Shown here: positions 36,343 through 44,431 of the stretch, in pieces | Numbering within the stretch: the first letter of the stretch is position 1 | Layout: each line of letters starts with the position of its first letter | NCBI RefSeq assembly: GCF_900166635.1 | Contig: NZ_LT800497.1 | Span: 1,692,368-1,756,367 of the forward strand | DNA: 64,000 nucleotides | Direction: 5' to 3' | From: Oceanobacillus timonensis | GTDB taxonomy: Bacteria > Bacillota > Bacilli > Bacillales > Amphibacillaceae | Notes under the pieces: model-generated | The model's input: only the letters and a program-made list of their open reading frames with translations | Databases searched by the model: none | Told to the model about the DNA's origin: nothing | Program-made: the position numbers and the translations under genes

Positions 36343-37068
36343 ATGTTTAAGAAAGTAGGCATTGCTACTGCATTGTCAGCAACCGTATTAATTGGAGGAG
36401 GATTCACTTCAAGTGTTGAAGCATCTGCAAATTCCGGAGCCTCTCCTCAAAGTTCCGAACAAGTCTATTATTCTGAGAATGGACAAGGCTGGAACAATAT
36501 AGATACAGAGCAATTAAATACCAGTGATTTCAATTGCTTTGATGCAATAAATGGAGAAGCAGCTCCAGGTAAAGAAGCAGAAGCTGAGACGCCTGCAGAT
36601 AACCAGTCAGCGGAGAAAGAAAATCAGGCTGATACTGGTAATCAGGAAGAAGCAGAGCAAAACACAGAAGACAACCAATCAGACGGTGAAGTAAGTCAAT
36701 TTGAACAAGAAGTAGTTGACTTAACAAATGAAGAAAGAGAAAAACAAGGTCTGGAGCCACTTGAAATAGACACAGAGTTAAGTGAAGTAGCCAGCGAAAA
36801 ATCAAAGGATATGCAAGAAAACAATTACTTTGATCATAATAGCCCGAACTACGGCTCTCCATTTGATATGATGGAAAGTTTCGATATTGATTACAACACT
36901 GCTGGTGAAAACATTGCGCAAGGACAGCAATCTCCAGAAGAAGTAGTAGATGCTTGGATGAACAGTGAAGGTCACCGTGAAAACATCATGAATGCTGATT
37001 TCACACATATCGGTATTGGTCATGTTGAAGATGGTAACTACTGGACACAAATGTTTATTGGAAAATAA
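36343..37068 (+). CDS. Secreted CAP/SCP-domain protein (YkwD-like)
   Basis: 241 residues. A signal peptide (KKVGIATALSATVLIGGG, cleavage likely after VEA) is followed by a long acidic Glu/Gln/Asn-rich linker (about residues 60-120) and a C-terminal CAP domain: VDLTNEEREKQGLEPLEID, YFDHNSP, TAGENIAQG, VVDAWMNSEGHRENIMN and THIGIGHVE. This resembles B. subtilis YkwD. CAP proteins are secreted and their biochemical role in bacteria is mostly unknown. The ATG at 36343 has GGAG 9 nt upstream; ATG at 36337 is too close to it. A strong hairpin at 37098-37150 follows. Confidence 0.88.
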   Translation: MFKKVGIATALSATVLIGGGFTSSVEASANSGASPQSSEQVYYSENGQGWNNIDTEQLNTSDFNCFDAINGEAAPGKEAEAETPADNQSAEKENQADTGNQEEAEQNTEDNQSDGEVSQFEQEVVDLTNEEREKQGLEPLEIDTELSEVASEKSKDMQENNYFDHNSPNYGSPFDMMESFDIDYNTAGENIAQGQQSPEEVVDAWMNSEGHRENIMNADFTHIGIGHVEDGNYWTQMFIGK

Positions 37069-37097
37069 GCAAATTCTTTTCATTAAATCATGCAAAT

Positions 37098-37150
37098 AAA
37101 ACCTTTCCGTTTGGATGGCTATTGAGACCATTCATTCGGAAAGGTTTTTT
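37098..37150 (+). terminator. Terminator of the CAP-domain gene
   Basis: AACCTTTCCG / CGGAAAGGTT stem around a 27-base loop, followed by a T-run. Confidence 0.75.
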
Positions 37151-37328
37151 GTTTTAATAAAGCATATTTCCGGTTATTGCGTTTATTTTGCTTAGGAAAA
37201 TAAACGAAGTTAAGATAAAAGTTGACGGCTAAATCTCTGCTTTATGGGGTATAGTTCATATAAGAAGATTTCATTGCTTCGTAAAAAGTAGTTCTTCTTT
37301 TTAAACGGAAACAACGGGATTTATAATG

Positions 37329-37861
37329 ACTCAACTTTCATACCAAAGAATAAACATATAACCCTTGCTGTTCCGGGATGACCATGATTGCTATTAGCAT
37401 GCTTGCTTTTCGTTAAATCATCCTTCTATTTTTTGAACAGAATATGGTGTATAGCTTTCATGTATAGAAAGGAATGATTGCTGAGCCTTTTTGCCATGCA
37501 CCACAAAAATTGGTTCTGTCTGATCGACCCTTTATTTATTCAGCTATTTCAACCGTAAGAGTATCCTACTAGCGGAGACGGACCGTTTTGACTCCTGAGG
37601 GATCAGCACCATCTGAAGATGCCCTTTTGCCAAGTGAACTTCTTGGCAAAAGTTAGCTGAAGAGCGTGCCCCCTAGGCAGACTAAGAACGCAACGTCCTG
37701 GGGTTGGGACTGGGGCTGCGCTTACTCGCCCCATTGAAAACATTTGTACGTCGGAAAGCAAAACGGTCCGCCGCAGCGGTCGCCTTACACTTTATCCTCT
37801 ATTCTTTATCAACCCTGTTCCTATGGAATGGAAGTTCCTTTTTAAAGGGCGAAAAGTGAGT
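37329..37861. mobile_element. MITE-like element, copy 2 (about 533 bp, inverted relative to copy 1)
   Basis: It starts ACTCAACTTTC and ends GAAAAGTGAGT, and is flanked by AATG on both sides. It is the reverse complement of the element at 16089-16617 over most of its length, including the hairpin CTTTTGCCAAG / CTTGGCAAAAG and the CGGTCCG inverted arms. About 75 bp (around 37674-37750, GGTTGGGACTGGGGCTG and CGCCCCATTGAAAACATTTG) are absent from copy 1 but shared with the mosaic copy at 61956-62257. No protein is encoded. It fills most of the 878-bp gap before glsA; nothing else is seen there apart from the terminator and the glsA ribosome binding site. Confidence 0.8.
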
Positions 37862-37946
37862 AATGCCGATTAATCCCTAGCAAAATAATCCTTATTAGAG
37901 TAAAAAATAAAGTAAAAAAGCTACTTTATCCTAAAGGAGTGATAAT

Positions 37947-38942
37947 ATGGTACAAGGATTTGTCAATTTAAACACAGAAAAAAATAAACAATGGCTGCAA
38001 GAATACGTCGATGGATGGGTAGAATTTTTTAAGAAACAGACAGATACAGGAAACGTAGCGGATTATATACCAAAATTAGAGGAAGCTGATCCTGACGCTT
38101 TAGGTATTACGATTATCGGAAAAAGCGGGATGCAAATCCAATCAGGCGACGTAAATTACTCCTTTTCGATTCAAAGTATATCGAAAGTTCTCAGCTTTAT
38201 TGTTGCATGTATGGACAGAGGGATAACGTATGTGTTGCAGCGGGTGGATGTAGAACCTACGGGAGAAGCATTCAATTCCATTGTTCATTTGGCGATTAAC
38301 TCGGCGAACAGGCCATTTAATCCAATGGTAAATGCTGGAGCTATTACGGTTTCTTCCTTATTAAGCGGCAATACATCGGATGAAAAGCTGGAACCGTTAT
38401 TTCAATTAATGGAAAAAATGATTGGGTATCGTCCAGAGTTAGATATTGATGTGTATGTATCAGAAAGAGATACTTCTATGCGAAATCGTGCCATCGGTTA
38501 TTATCTGTTAGAGGAAGGATATCTGGAATCGGATTTAGGGGTGACGTTAGAAACCTATTTTAAACAGTGTTCTATAAATATCACCACGGATGATTTGGCC
38601 CGCATAGGTCTGATTCTTTCCAATGACGGCGTTCATCCGGAGACGGAAGAAGTTATTATTCCCAAAAATGTAGCACGCATTGCGAAATCATTGATGTTAA
38701 CATGTGGTATGTATGACGCTTCAGGAAAATTTGCTTCCTATGTCGGAATTCCTGCCAAGAGTGGTGTTTCAGGCGGTATTTTAGCAGTAGTTCCGCCAAG
38801 AGTAAGGGAAAATGACTTGCCATTTTTAGACGGTTGTGGTATTGGTGTATTTGGACCAGCTTTGGATAAGCAGGGAAACAGTGTTTCAGGAATTAAATTA
38901 TTGCGTCATATTGCGAACAGCTGGGATATGAGTTTATTTTAG
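37947..38942 (+). CDS. glsA: Glutaminase
   Basis: 331 residues of the serine-dependent beta-lactamase-like glutaminase family, which hydrolyses glutamine to glutamate and ammonia. The catalytic Ser-x-x-Lys is in SFSIQSISKVLSF (about residue 75); INSANRPFNPMVNAGAI, NRAIGYYLLEEGYL and a C-terminal KSGVSGGI are family signatures. AAAGGAGTG precedes the ATG. The gene stands alone 85 bp after the repeat element. In B. subtilis one paralogue is glutamine-induced; regulation here is not visible. Confidence 0.95.
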   Translation: MVQGFVNLNTEKNKQWLQEYVDGWVEFFKKQTDTGNVADYIPKLEEADPDALGITIIGKSGMQIQSGDVNYSFSIQSISKVLSFIVACMDRGITYVLQRVDVEPTGEAFNSIVHLAINSANRPFNPMVNAGAITVSSLLSGNTSDEKLEPLFQLMEKMIGYRPELDIDVYVSERDTSMRNRAIGYYLLEEGYLESDLGVTLETYFKQCSINITTDDLARIGLILSNDGVHPETEEVIIPKNVARIAKSLMLTCGMYDASGKFASYVGIPAKSGVSGGILAVVPPRVRENDLPFLDGCGIGVFGPALDKQGNSVSGIKLLRHIANSWDMSLF

Positions 38943-38998
38943 TTTCGCATTTTCCGGCAAAAAATGATGCAGAATAACAATTTTCCACAATTAAGCCT

Positions 38999-39026
38999 TT
39001 GCTTATCGGGATAAGTTGCTTATAAT
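38999..39026 (+). promoter_or_regulatory. Sigma-A-type promoter of the yfkJ-like operon
   Basis: TTGCTT, 16-bp spacer, TATAAT, located about 105 bp before the yfkJ-like start. In B. subtilis this operon is part of the general stress regulon; no clear SigB motif was recognised here. Confidence 0.55.
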
Positions 39027-39129
39027 GGAAGTAATGTAGCATATCATGAAAATTTTTATCGGATATGCAGGATAGGAAGACAAGCGCTTCTACAAAGCGG
39101 ACGAAAAAGAGTAACGGGGTGTATAGTGA

Positions 39130-39600
39130 TTGGTGCGTGTATTATTTGTTTGTTTAGGTAATATTTGCCGTTCTCCGATGGCGGAAGCGATTTTCCGGGA
39201 TCTTGTGAAGCGTGAGCAGCTGGAAGATAAGATTCAGGTTGATTCTTGCGGAACGGGAAGCTGGCATCTTGGAGAAACTCCTCATTCCGGAACGAAGAAC
39301 ATCCTTGATCAGCAAGGGGTTCCCTATGATGGAATGATATCCAGGTTGCTGGAGGAAGAAGATTATAAGCAATTTGATTACATGGTTGCGATGGATCAGA
39401 ATAATTTTACTGCACTTCAAAGGTCCAACAATCATGACGAGACAGTTATTGTGAAATTAATGGAGTTTGTGGAAAACATAGAAGATGAGGATATCCCTGA
39501 TCCATACTATACGGGTGATTTTGATCAGACATATCAGTTAGTTTCAGAAGGCTGTCACGGACTGCTTCAATTTTTAAAAGAAAAGCATTATTTAGATTAA
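39130..39600 (+). CDS. yfkJ: Low-molecular-weight protein tyrosine phosphatase (YfkJ-like)
   Basis: 156 residues. The phosphate loop VCLGNICRSP with catalytic Cys (C-x5-R-S) is at residues 8-17, and the general acid Asp is in IPDPYYTGDF near the C-terminus. The start is TTG (39130) or the next-codon GTG, after GGGGTG. It is followed 13 bp later by a YtxH-like gene and then a YihY gene, the order yfkJ-yfkI-yfkH of B. subtilis. It is predicted to dephosphorylate tyrosine on unknown proteins. Confidence 0.9.
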   Translation: MVRVLFVCLGNICRSPMAEAIFRDLVKREQLEDKIQVDSCGTGSWHLGETPHSGTKNILDQQGVPYDGMISRLLEEEDYKQFDYMVAMDQNNFTALQRSNNHDETVIVKLMEFVENIEDEDIPDPYYTGDFDQTYQLVSEGCHGLLQFLKEKHYLD

Positions 39601-39613
39601 AGGAGAGATACTA

Positions 39614-39910
39614 ATGGGTAAACGTAAAATTATTATAGGTGTTGTTGCTGGAGCAGTAACAGGAGGAGCTGTAGCATTATTGGATAAGGAAGCACGCAGT
39701 TATGCCTGCGGAAAAGCAAAAGAAATGAAATCTGTTTCATCTTATTATATCAGTAACCCTTCTGAAGCGATTCAGGGATTACAAGGTACTGTGGATAAGG
39801 TAAACCAAGTTTTTGAAAGCGGATCTGCTAATGCAATGAATGCTTTAGAGCAGGTAGAACAGACTTTGGATAAAGTAACGAATAAATTTTCCAATAATGA
39901 AATAGAGTAG
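39614..39910 (+). CDS. yfkI: YtxH-like small stress protein (YfkI-like)
   Basis: 98 residues. An N-terminal Gly/Ala-rich hydrophobic segment (IIIGVVAGAVTGGAVALLD) is followed by an amphipathic helical tail rich in Gln and Asn (about residues 40-95). This is the YtxH-type pattern: a short membrane anchor with a coiled-coil tail, with no enzymatic motif. AAAGGAG precedes the ATG. It lies in the yfkJ-yfkI-yfkH order. Function unknown. Confidence 0.75.
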   Translation: MGKRKIIIGVVAGAVTGGAVALLDKEARSYACGKAKEMKSVSSYYISNPSEAIQGLQGTVDKVNQVFESGSANAMNALEQVEQTLDKVTNKFSNNEIE

Positions 39911-40048
39911 TACAGGATGTTCAAATAGAAGGATTATTAGAAGGATAAAAGTTAAATAAGAAATGTTTATTCTTTGCCAGCAGCTGCCTTCTCCTTTTTG
40001 AACAAGCCATTTTCAAAGGAGAAGGGGAGGTAGAAAAGCATTCGAAAT

Positions 40049-40852
40049 TTGAAAAGTGCAGGTAAAAAGTTTTGGGGACATTATAAAGAGGTAGATGTAT
40101 TTGGATTAGCAGCTCAGCTTGCCTATTTCTTTATTCTGTCTTTGTTTCCTTTTTTAATTTTCTTACTTAATTTGATTCCTTATTTGCCAATTGATATGGA
40201 TTTAATTTTAGAGACAATTGGTGATTTTGCTCCTGAGCAGGTGATGAGTCTGATTTCAACGAATTTGGACTCCTTGACTGTTCAAAACGGCGGGCTGCTT
40301 TCGATTGGGATAATCGGAACTTTGTGGGCTGCTTCAAATGGTGTTAATGCGATTACAAAAGCATTCAACTATGCTTATGGGATACACACTGACCGATCTT
40401 TTATCGTCGCTCGGATGGTAGCAATAGTGCTGACAATAGGTATGGTGTTAATTATTATTTTAGCTTTACTGTTACCGGTATTCGGGAGAATGATTGGTAC
40501 GTATCTGTTTTCATGGATTGGTTTTACGGAGTCTTTTCTATCTGCATGGGGAACCTTGAGATGGGTATTGTCATCTCTGATTTTCTTTATTGTATTGCTT
40601 TTCTTGTATAAGCTTGCACCTAATGGACGTCTGAAATTTTCTCAAGTTATATGGGGAACTGCATTCGCAACATTTGCATGGCAGCTGGTTTCTTGGGGAT
40701 TCTCCTTTTACGTCAATAATTTGGGGAATTTTTCTGCAACATATGGCAGTTTAGGAACCATTATTGTGCTGCTGATCTGGTTCTATTTGTTTGGAATTAT
40801 TATTATTACAGGCGGTATTTTAAATGCTGCCCTGCTGGATAAGAAGGAATGA
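40049..40852 (+). CDS. yfkH: YihY/BrkB-family membrane protein (YfkH-like)
   Basis: 267 residues with six to seven membrane segments. VFGLAAQLAYFFILSLFPFLIFL near the N-terminus and WGFSFYVNNLGNFSATYGSLG are typical of the YihY (formerly misnamed RNase BN) family; function unknown. The start is problematic: the TTG at 40049 lies 18 nt after the GGGGAGG site, while an in-frame ATT at 40040 is ideally placed 9 nt after it. TTG is given by convention; ATT initiation is a real alternative. A hairpin at 40858-40893 terminates the operon. Confidence 0.88.
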   Translation: MKSAGKKFWGHYKEVDVFGLAAQLAYFFILSLFPFLIFLLNLIPYLPIDMDLILETIGDFAPEQVMSLISTNLDSLTVQNGGLLSIGIIGTLWAASNGVNAITKAFNYAYGIHTDRSFIVARMVAIVLTIGMVLIIILALLLPVFGRMIGTYLFSWIGFTESFLSAWGTLRWVLSSLIFFIVLLFLYKLAPNGRLKFSQVIWGTAFATFAWQLVSWGFSFYVNNLGNFSATYGSLGTIIVLLIWFYLFGIIIITGGILNAALLDKKE

Positions 40853-40857
40853 TAAAA

Positions 40858-40893
40858 AATAAAGCCGGGAAATACATTCCGGCTTTATTTTTT
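40858..40893 (+). terminator. Terminator of the yfkJ-yfkH operon
   Basis: Hairpin AATAAAGCCGG / CCGGCTTTATT followed by a T-run. Confidence 0.9.
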
Positions 40894-40983
40894 ATATACA
40901 ATTTCCAAAAAGTCTCATGGCTTCAAGTGTATAGTTTTCTTCCTTTCTGAAAAAATAAAACAAAAAGAAAGGAAGGGACGGTA

Positions 40984-41784
40984 ATGAAAAAATGTAATTG
41001 GGCTTATTTTTTTACACTTTTCTTATGTTTAACAACCCTATGGATGCCAATCAGCAGCCTTGCAGAAGAAAAAGAAGAAAATAAAGAATCAGATATCCCC
41101 AGCCATGTGCTGGATATTTCTAAAGAAAATACATTTCCGAATTCAACGGAAGACCAGGAAATTATTGAACCAAGTAAGTTAACCGAGGAATTAATAAAAG
41201 AAGTGGACATTCCAATTGAAAATCCGGAGTTAATTAAAGTTCTGAATGAAAGCAGTATTAAACCTTCCCCTGTAGCGATTGGTTATCGAGGTATGGTCTA
41301 TTTAGGAAGATGGCCAATCAATTACCAATCCGCGGAATCAAATATTAATTGGGAATATCAGCCGATTAATAAAAATGAAATGAATAATGTCGGTGGGGAA
41401 GATGTACAAGAGATGAGTTATTATCAACAGGAAGAAAAAGAAATAAAAGGAGCGCTAACCAGTAAAATCAGTGATCCGGAACAAATAAAAACCATGATGT
41501 TATTAAAAGCGAGTGAAAATACAAATTTGCCTCTTTCGTATCAAACGGTCATCGGCCACAATACAAAGCTACCTAATTCGTATAACATTCCAGTACAAAA
41601 ACATGGGATTTTGGATGCTTATGCTCCTGCTGTCAATGAAAAAGGGCAAGTTACCTTTGGAGAAGTATATATTGAATTAAAAGGTTCCAAAAAAACAATT
41701 CAGATAAAAAACGTGACAAAACAGGGAATTGGCGCTTGGATACCTGTGCAGGATCATGTATCATTTTCCTTTAAAGTCAATTAA
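40984..41784 (+). CDS. yfkD: YfkD-like secreted protein
   Basis: 266 residues. A signal peptide (WAYFFTLFLCLTTLWMPI, likely cleaved near SSLAEE) leads a mature protein without a catalytic motif that I recognise; the segments PSPVAIGYRGMVYLGRWPINY and GAWIPVQDHVSFSF agree, from memory, with B. subtilis YfkD of nearly equal length. AAGGAAGGGACGG precedes the ATG. Its place next to the yfkJ-yfkH genes supports the identity. The role is unknown; an extracytoplasmic or spore-envelope function is possible. Confidence 0.75.
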   Translation: MKKCNWAYFFTLFLCLTTLWMPISSLAEEKEENKESDIPSHVLDISKENTFPNSTEDQEIIEPSKLTEELIKEVDIPIENPELIKVLNESSIKPSPVAIGYRGMVYLGRWPINYQSAESNINWEYQPINKNEMNNVGGEDVQEMSYYQQEEKEIKGALTSKISDPEQIKTMMLLKASENTNLPLSYQTVIGHNTKLPNSYNIPVQKHGILDAYAPAVNEKGQVTFGEVYIELKGSKKTIQIKNVTKQGIGAWIPVQDHVSFSFKVN

Positions 41785-41929
41785 AAATGTATATGCAAAA
41801 TAAGGGATTGTCGAATAGACAGTCCTTTTCCTATGTAAAAATATAAAAAATCCCTTGCAATTTATTCTTTAATGCTTTATTATGATAAAGTATTAAAGAG
41901 ATTTAGAGATGATTATTGGAGGAAGAGAA

Positions 41930-43237
41930 ATGGGTTGGGTTGTTATTGTCGCAGTCTTACTTATGACTGTACTGTGTTTATTAAAGGTTAATGTTATTTT
42001 ATCTATTATCATATCCGCGATTGCGGCAGGGCTGATGACAGGTCTTGGATTTGTTGATTCCGTGGAATTAATGGTGAGCGGAATGGGTGAGTCTGCTAAT
42101 ACAGCACTTAGCTATATCTTGTTAGGAGCTTTTGCAGCAGCAATCAGCTATACAGGAATTACAAAAATATTAGTGAACTTTATTATACGTATATTGACCG
42201 GTAAAAAGACCATGATGCTATTAGCGTTAGCCGGAGTTGCATCTTTATCACAAAATCTGGTGCCGGTGCACATTGCATTTATTCCAATTTTAATTCCGCC
42301 TTTATTAAAGTTATTTGATCAAATGAGAATGGACCGCCGGGCAGTGGCTGTTTCCTTAGCGTTTGGGTTAAAAGCACCTTATGTTATGATTCCGGCAGGC
42401 TTTGGACTGTTGTTCCAAAATTTGATTTTGGAAGGCTTAAGATCGAATGGTGCAGAGATCACATTAAGTCAAGTAACGTTATCCATGTTAATTCCCGGAT
42501 CTGGAATGATTCTTGGATTATTTATAGCGATATTTATTACGTATAGAAAAGATAAAGAGCCTAAAAAAGAGATGAAAGAATCGAACGCAGAGGCTAGAGA
42601 CTTAATCGAAAAAGTAACATTTAGTAAGAAACATGTTCTTACCCTTGTTGCGATTGTATTAGCATTGATTGTACAAATCATAACAGGTAATTTAATTTTA
42701 GGAGCATTAACAGGAATTATTGCACTGTTTGTATTAGTGGCAGTTCCGTATAGAGAGCTGGATCAAGTAATGACACAAGGGATTTCCATGATGGGTACGA
42801 TTTCTTTTGTTATTTTAGTAGCTGCCGGATTTGCTGAAGTTTTACAAGAAACCGGTGCGGTAGCAGAATTAGTAGAAGCTTCTGCGTCTGTCTTAGGAGA
42901 CAATAAGCCGTTAATCGCTTTTGTTTTATTGTTATTAGGCCTGGTTATAACCATTGGCATTGGAACATCGTTTGGAACGATCCCGATTATTGCTGCTTTG
43001 TTTGTGCCGATTTGTTTGACTGCCGGCTTTTCACCGCTGGCTACAGCCGCTTTAGTTGGAACGGCCGGCGCTTTAGGGGATGCAGGGTCTCCGGCATCTG
43101 ACAGTACACTTGGACCAACAGCCGGATTAAATGCAGATGGACAGCATAACCATATTTGGCAGACATGTGTTCCAACGTTTCTTCATTTTAATATTCCGTT
43201 GTTTATTTTCGGATGGATTGCAGCGATGGTCCTGTAA
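41930..43237 (+). CDS. Na+/H+ antiporter-like protein (YuiF type)
   Basis: 435 residues with about 12 membrane segments. The N-terminal half has LILGAFAAAISYTG-like and VPVHIAFIPILIPPLL segments; the C-terminal half includes GIGTSFGTIPIIAALFVPI and GALGDAGSPASDSTLGPT. This resembles the YuiF branch of the NhaC-type antiporter family; several members are annotated as amino acid permeases. The ATG at 41930 follows GGAGGA; the in-frame start at 41909 overlaps this site. Whether it moves sodium or an amino acid cannot be decided. Confidence 0.8.
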   Translation: MGWVVIVAVLLMTVLCLLKVNVILSIIISAIAAGLMTGLGFVDSVELMVSGMGESANTALSYILLGAFAAAISYTGITKILVNFIIRILTGKKTMMLLALAGVASLSQNLVPVHIAFIPILIPPLLKLFDQMRMDRRAVAVSLAFGLKAPYVMIPAGFGLLFQNLILEGLRSNGAEITLSQVTLSMLIPGSGMILGLFIAIFITYRKDKEPKKEMKESNAEARDLIEKVTFSKKHVLTLVAIVLALIVQIITGNLILGALTGIIALFVLVAVPYRELDQVMTQGISMMGTISFVILVAAGFAEVLQETGAVAELVEASASVLGDNKPLIAFVLLLLGLVITIGIGTSFGTIPIIAALFVPICLTAGFSPLATAALVGTAGALGDAGSPASDSTLGPTAGLNADGQHNHIWQTCVPTFLHFNIPLFIFGWIAAMVL

Positions 43238-43318
43238 GAGGGCGCTTAAAAATTAGATGAAAAGTGTATAATGTTCGCAGTATAAGGAAAAGGTAAGAAA
43301 AAACGAGGTGGGGTTCGC

Positions 43319-44101
43319 ATGAAACGATCAATCACTATCCTGTTATCACTTGCCTTTTTCTTTTGCATTTTTTCATGGAATACAGCTGCTGCATACGGCT
43401 GGGGCTATCAGAAAAAAGATGATCATACGCCGCCGGATATAGGCGCGTACCAAGAAGTGTTGGATCAATACAATGCATTCTATGTTGATGACAGCGGCGA
43501 AAAAAATATTTATCTCACCTTTGATAATGGCTATGAGCAGGGATATACGCAGGATATATTAGATGTGCTTGCACAAGAGGAAGTGCCTGCCGCTTTTTTT
43601 GTAACCGGACATTATGTGGAGAGTTCACCAGATTTGATCAAAAGAATGGTGGATGATGGACATATTATCGGTAACCATTCGTATCATCATCCTGACTTTA
43701 CCGTGATGGATAAAGAAGCGATTCAAAAAGAACTGACAGATTTAGAACAGTCTGTAGCAGAGGTGAGTGACCAGAAAGAATTAACCTATGTCAGGCCGCC
43801 CCGTGGAACATTCAGTTCAGATACACTAAAATGGTCCACAGAACTCGGCCTTGTGCATGTATTCTGGTCACTGGCATTTATCGATTGGGAAACAAACGCA
43901 CAAAAAGGTGCGGACTATGCTTATGATGAGATAATGAAACAAATACATCCCGGAGCCGTGATATTACTGCATGCTGTTTCCAGTGATAATGCAACAGCTT
44001 TGAAAAAAGTCATTCAAGATTTGAAACAAGAAGGGTACCAATTTAAAAGCCTTGATGATTTATGGATGCGTAAGCAATTGCCAAAGCAGTTTCCATATTA
44101 A
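43319..44101 (+). CDS. pdaA: Polysaccharide deacetylase PdaA (spore cortex muramic delta-lactam)
   Basis: 260 residues: signal peptide (ITILLSLAFFFCIF), then a NodB-type deacetylase domain. Metal ligands are in TFDNGYEQ (catalytic Asp pair) and GNHSYHHPD (HxxxH); RPPRGTF is motif 3 and HAVSSDNA motif 5. PdaA deacetylates muramic acid in the spore cortex, the step needed for delta-lactam formation and germination. The opening residues fit PdaA rather than vegetative deacetylases. GAGGTGGGG lies before the ATG. In B. subtilis pdaA (yfjS) lies near yfk genes, as here. Confidence 0.92.
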   Translation: MKRSITILLSLAFFFCIFSWNTAAAYGWGYQKKDDHTPPDIGAYQEVLDQYNAFYVDDSGEKNIYLTFDNGYEQGYTQDILDVLAQEEVPAAFFVTGHYVESSPDLIKRMVDDGHIIGNHSYHHPDFTVMDKEAIQKELTDLEQSVAEVSDQKELTYVRPPRGTFSSDTLKWSTELGLVHVFWSLAFIDWETNAQKGADYAYDEIMKQIHPGAVILLHAVSSDNATALKKVIQDLKQEGYQFKSLDDLWMRKQLPKQFPY

Positions 44102-44118
44102 ATAAACAGTAATGAAGC

Positions 44119-44164
44119 AAAGAGCAAACCGGAGATAGTAAATCCGGTAAGCTCTTTTTCTTTT
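44119..44164 (+). terminator. Terminator of pdaA
   Basis: AAAGAGC...ACCGG / CCGGT...GCTCTTT stem with internal AA bulges, followed by TTTCTTTTTT. Confidence 0.75.
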
Positions 44165-44325
44165 TTACAGCACATTTTTTTGATATACTTCTAAAAAATC
44201 TTATTTACGGCAGGTATTTAAGGTCTACAGATGAAAGGAAGAGCTATAAAAACCCTGTTAGAATAAGGTTTTCGTTATTAAAAATACAAAGGTCAAAAAA
44301 AAATAAAAAAATTTGACTAAAACAC

Positions 44326-44379
44326 TTGAAAGTCAAAGAAGGTCAGAGTATAATGAAATTATAGTCAAAGATAGTCAAA
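44326..44379 (+). promoter_or_regulatory. clpE promoter with two CtsR boxes
   Basis: A consensus-like promoter TTGAAA (44326-44331), 17 bp, TATAAT (44349-44354) is covered by the heptad pair AGTCAAA-GAA-GGTCAGA (44331-44347). A second pair AGTCAAA-GAT-AGTCAAA (44363-44379) follows at the start of the transcript. Direct heptads with a 3-bp gap match the known CtsR operator. The rest of the 330-bp gap after pdaA holds its terminator and a further TTGACT (44313-44318). Confidence 0.88.
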
Positions 44380-44431
44380 GTCAAAACAACGAAATATTAA
44401 CCTATCTGACTAAATCAAGGAGGAATGAGAA

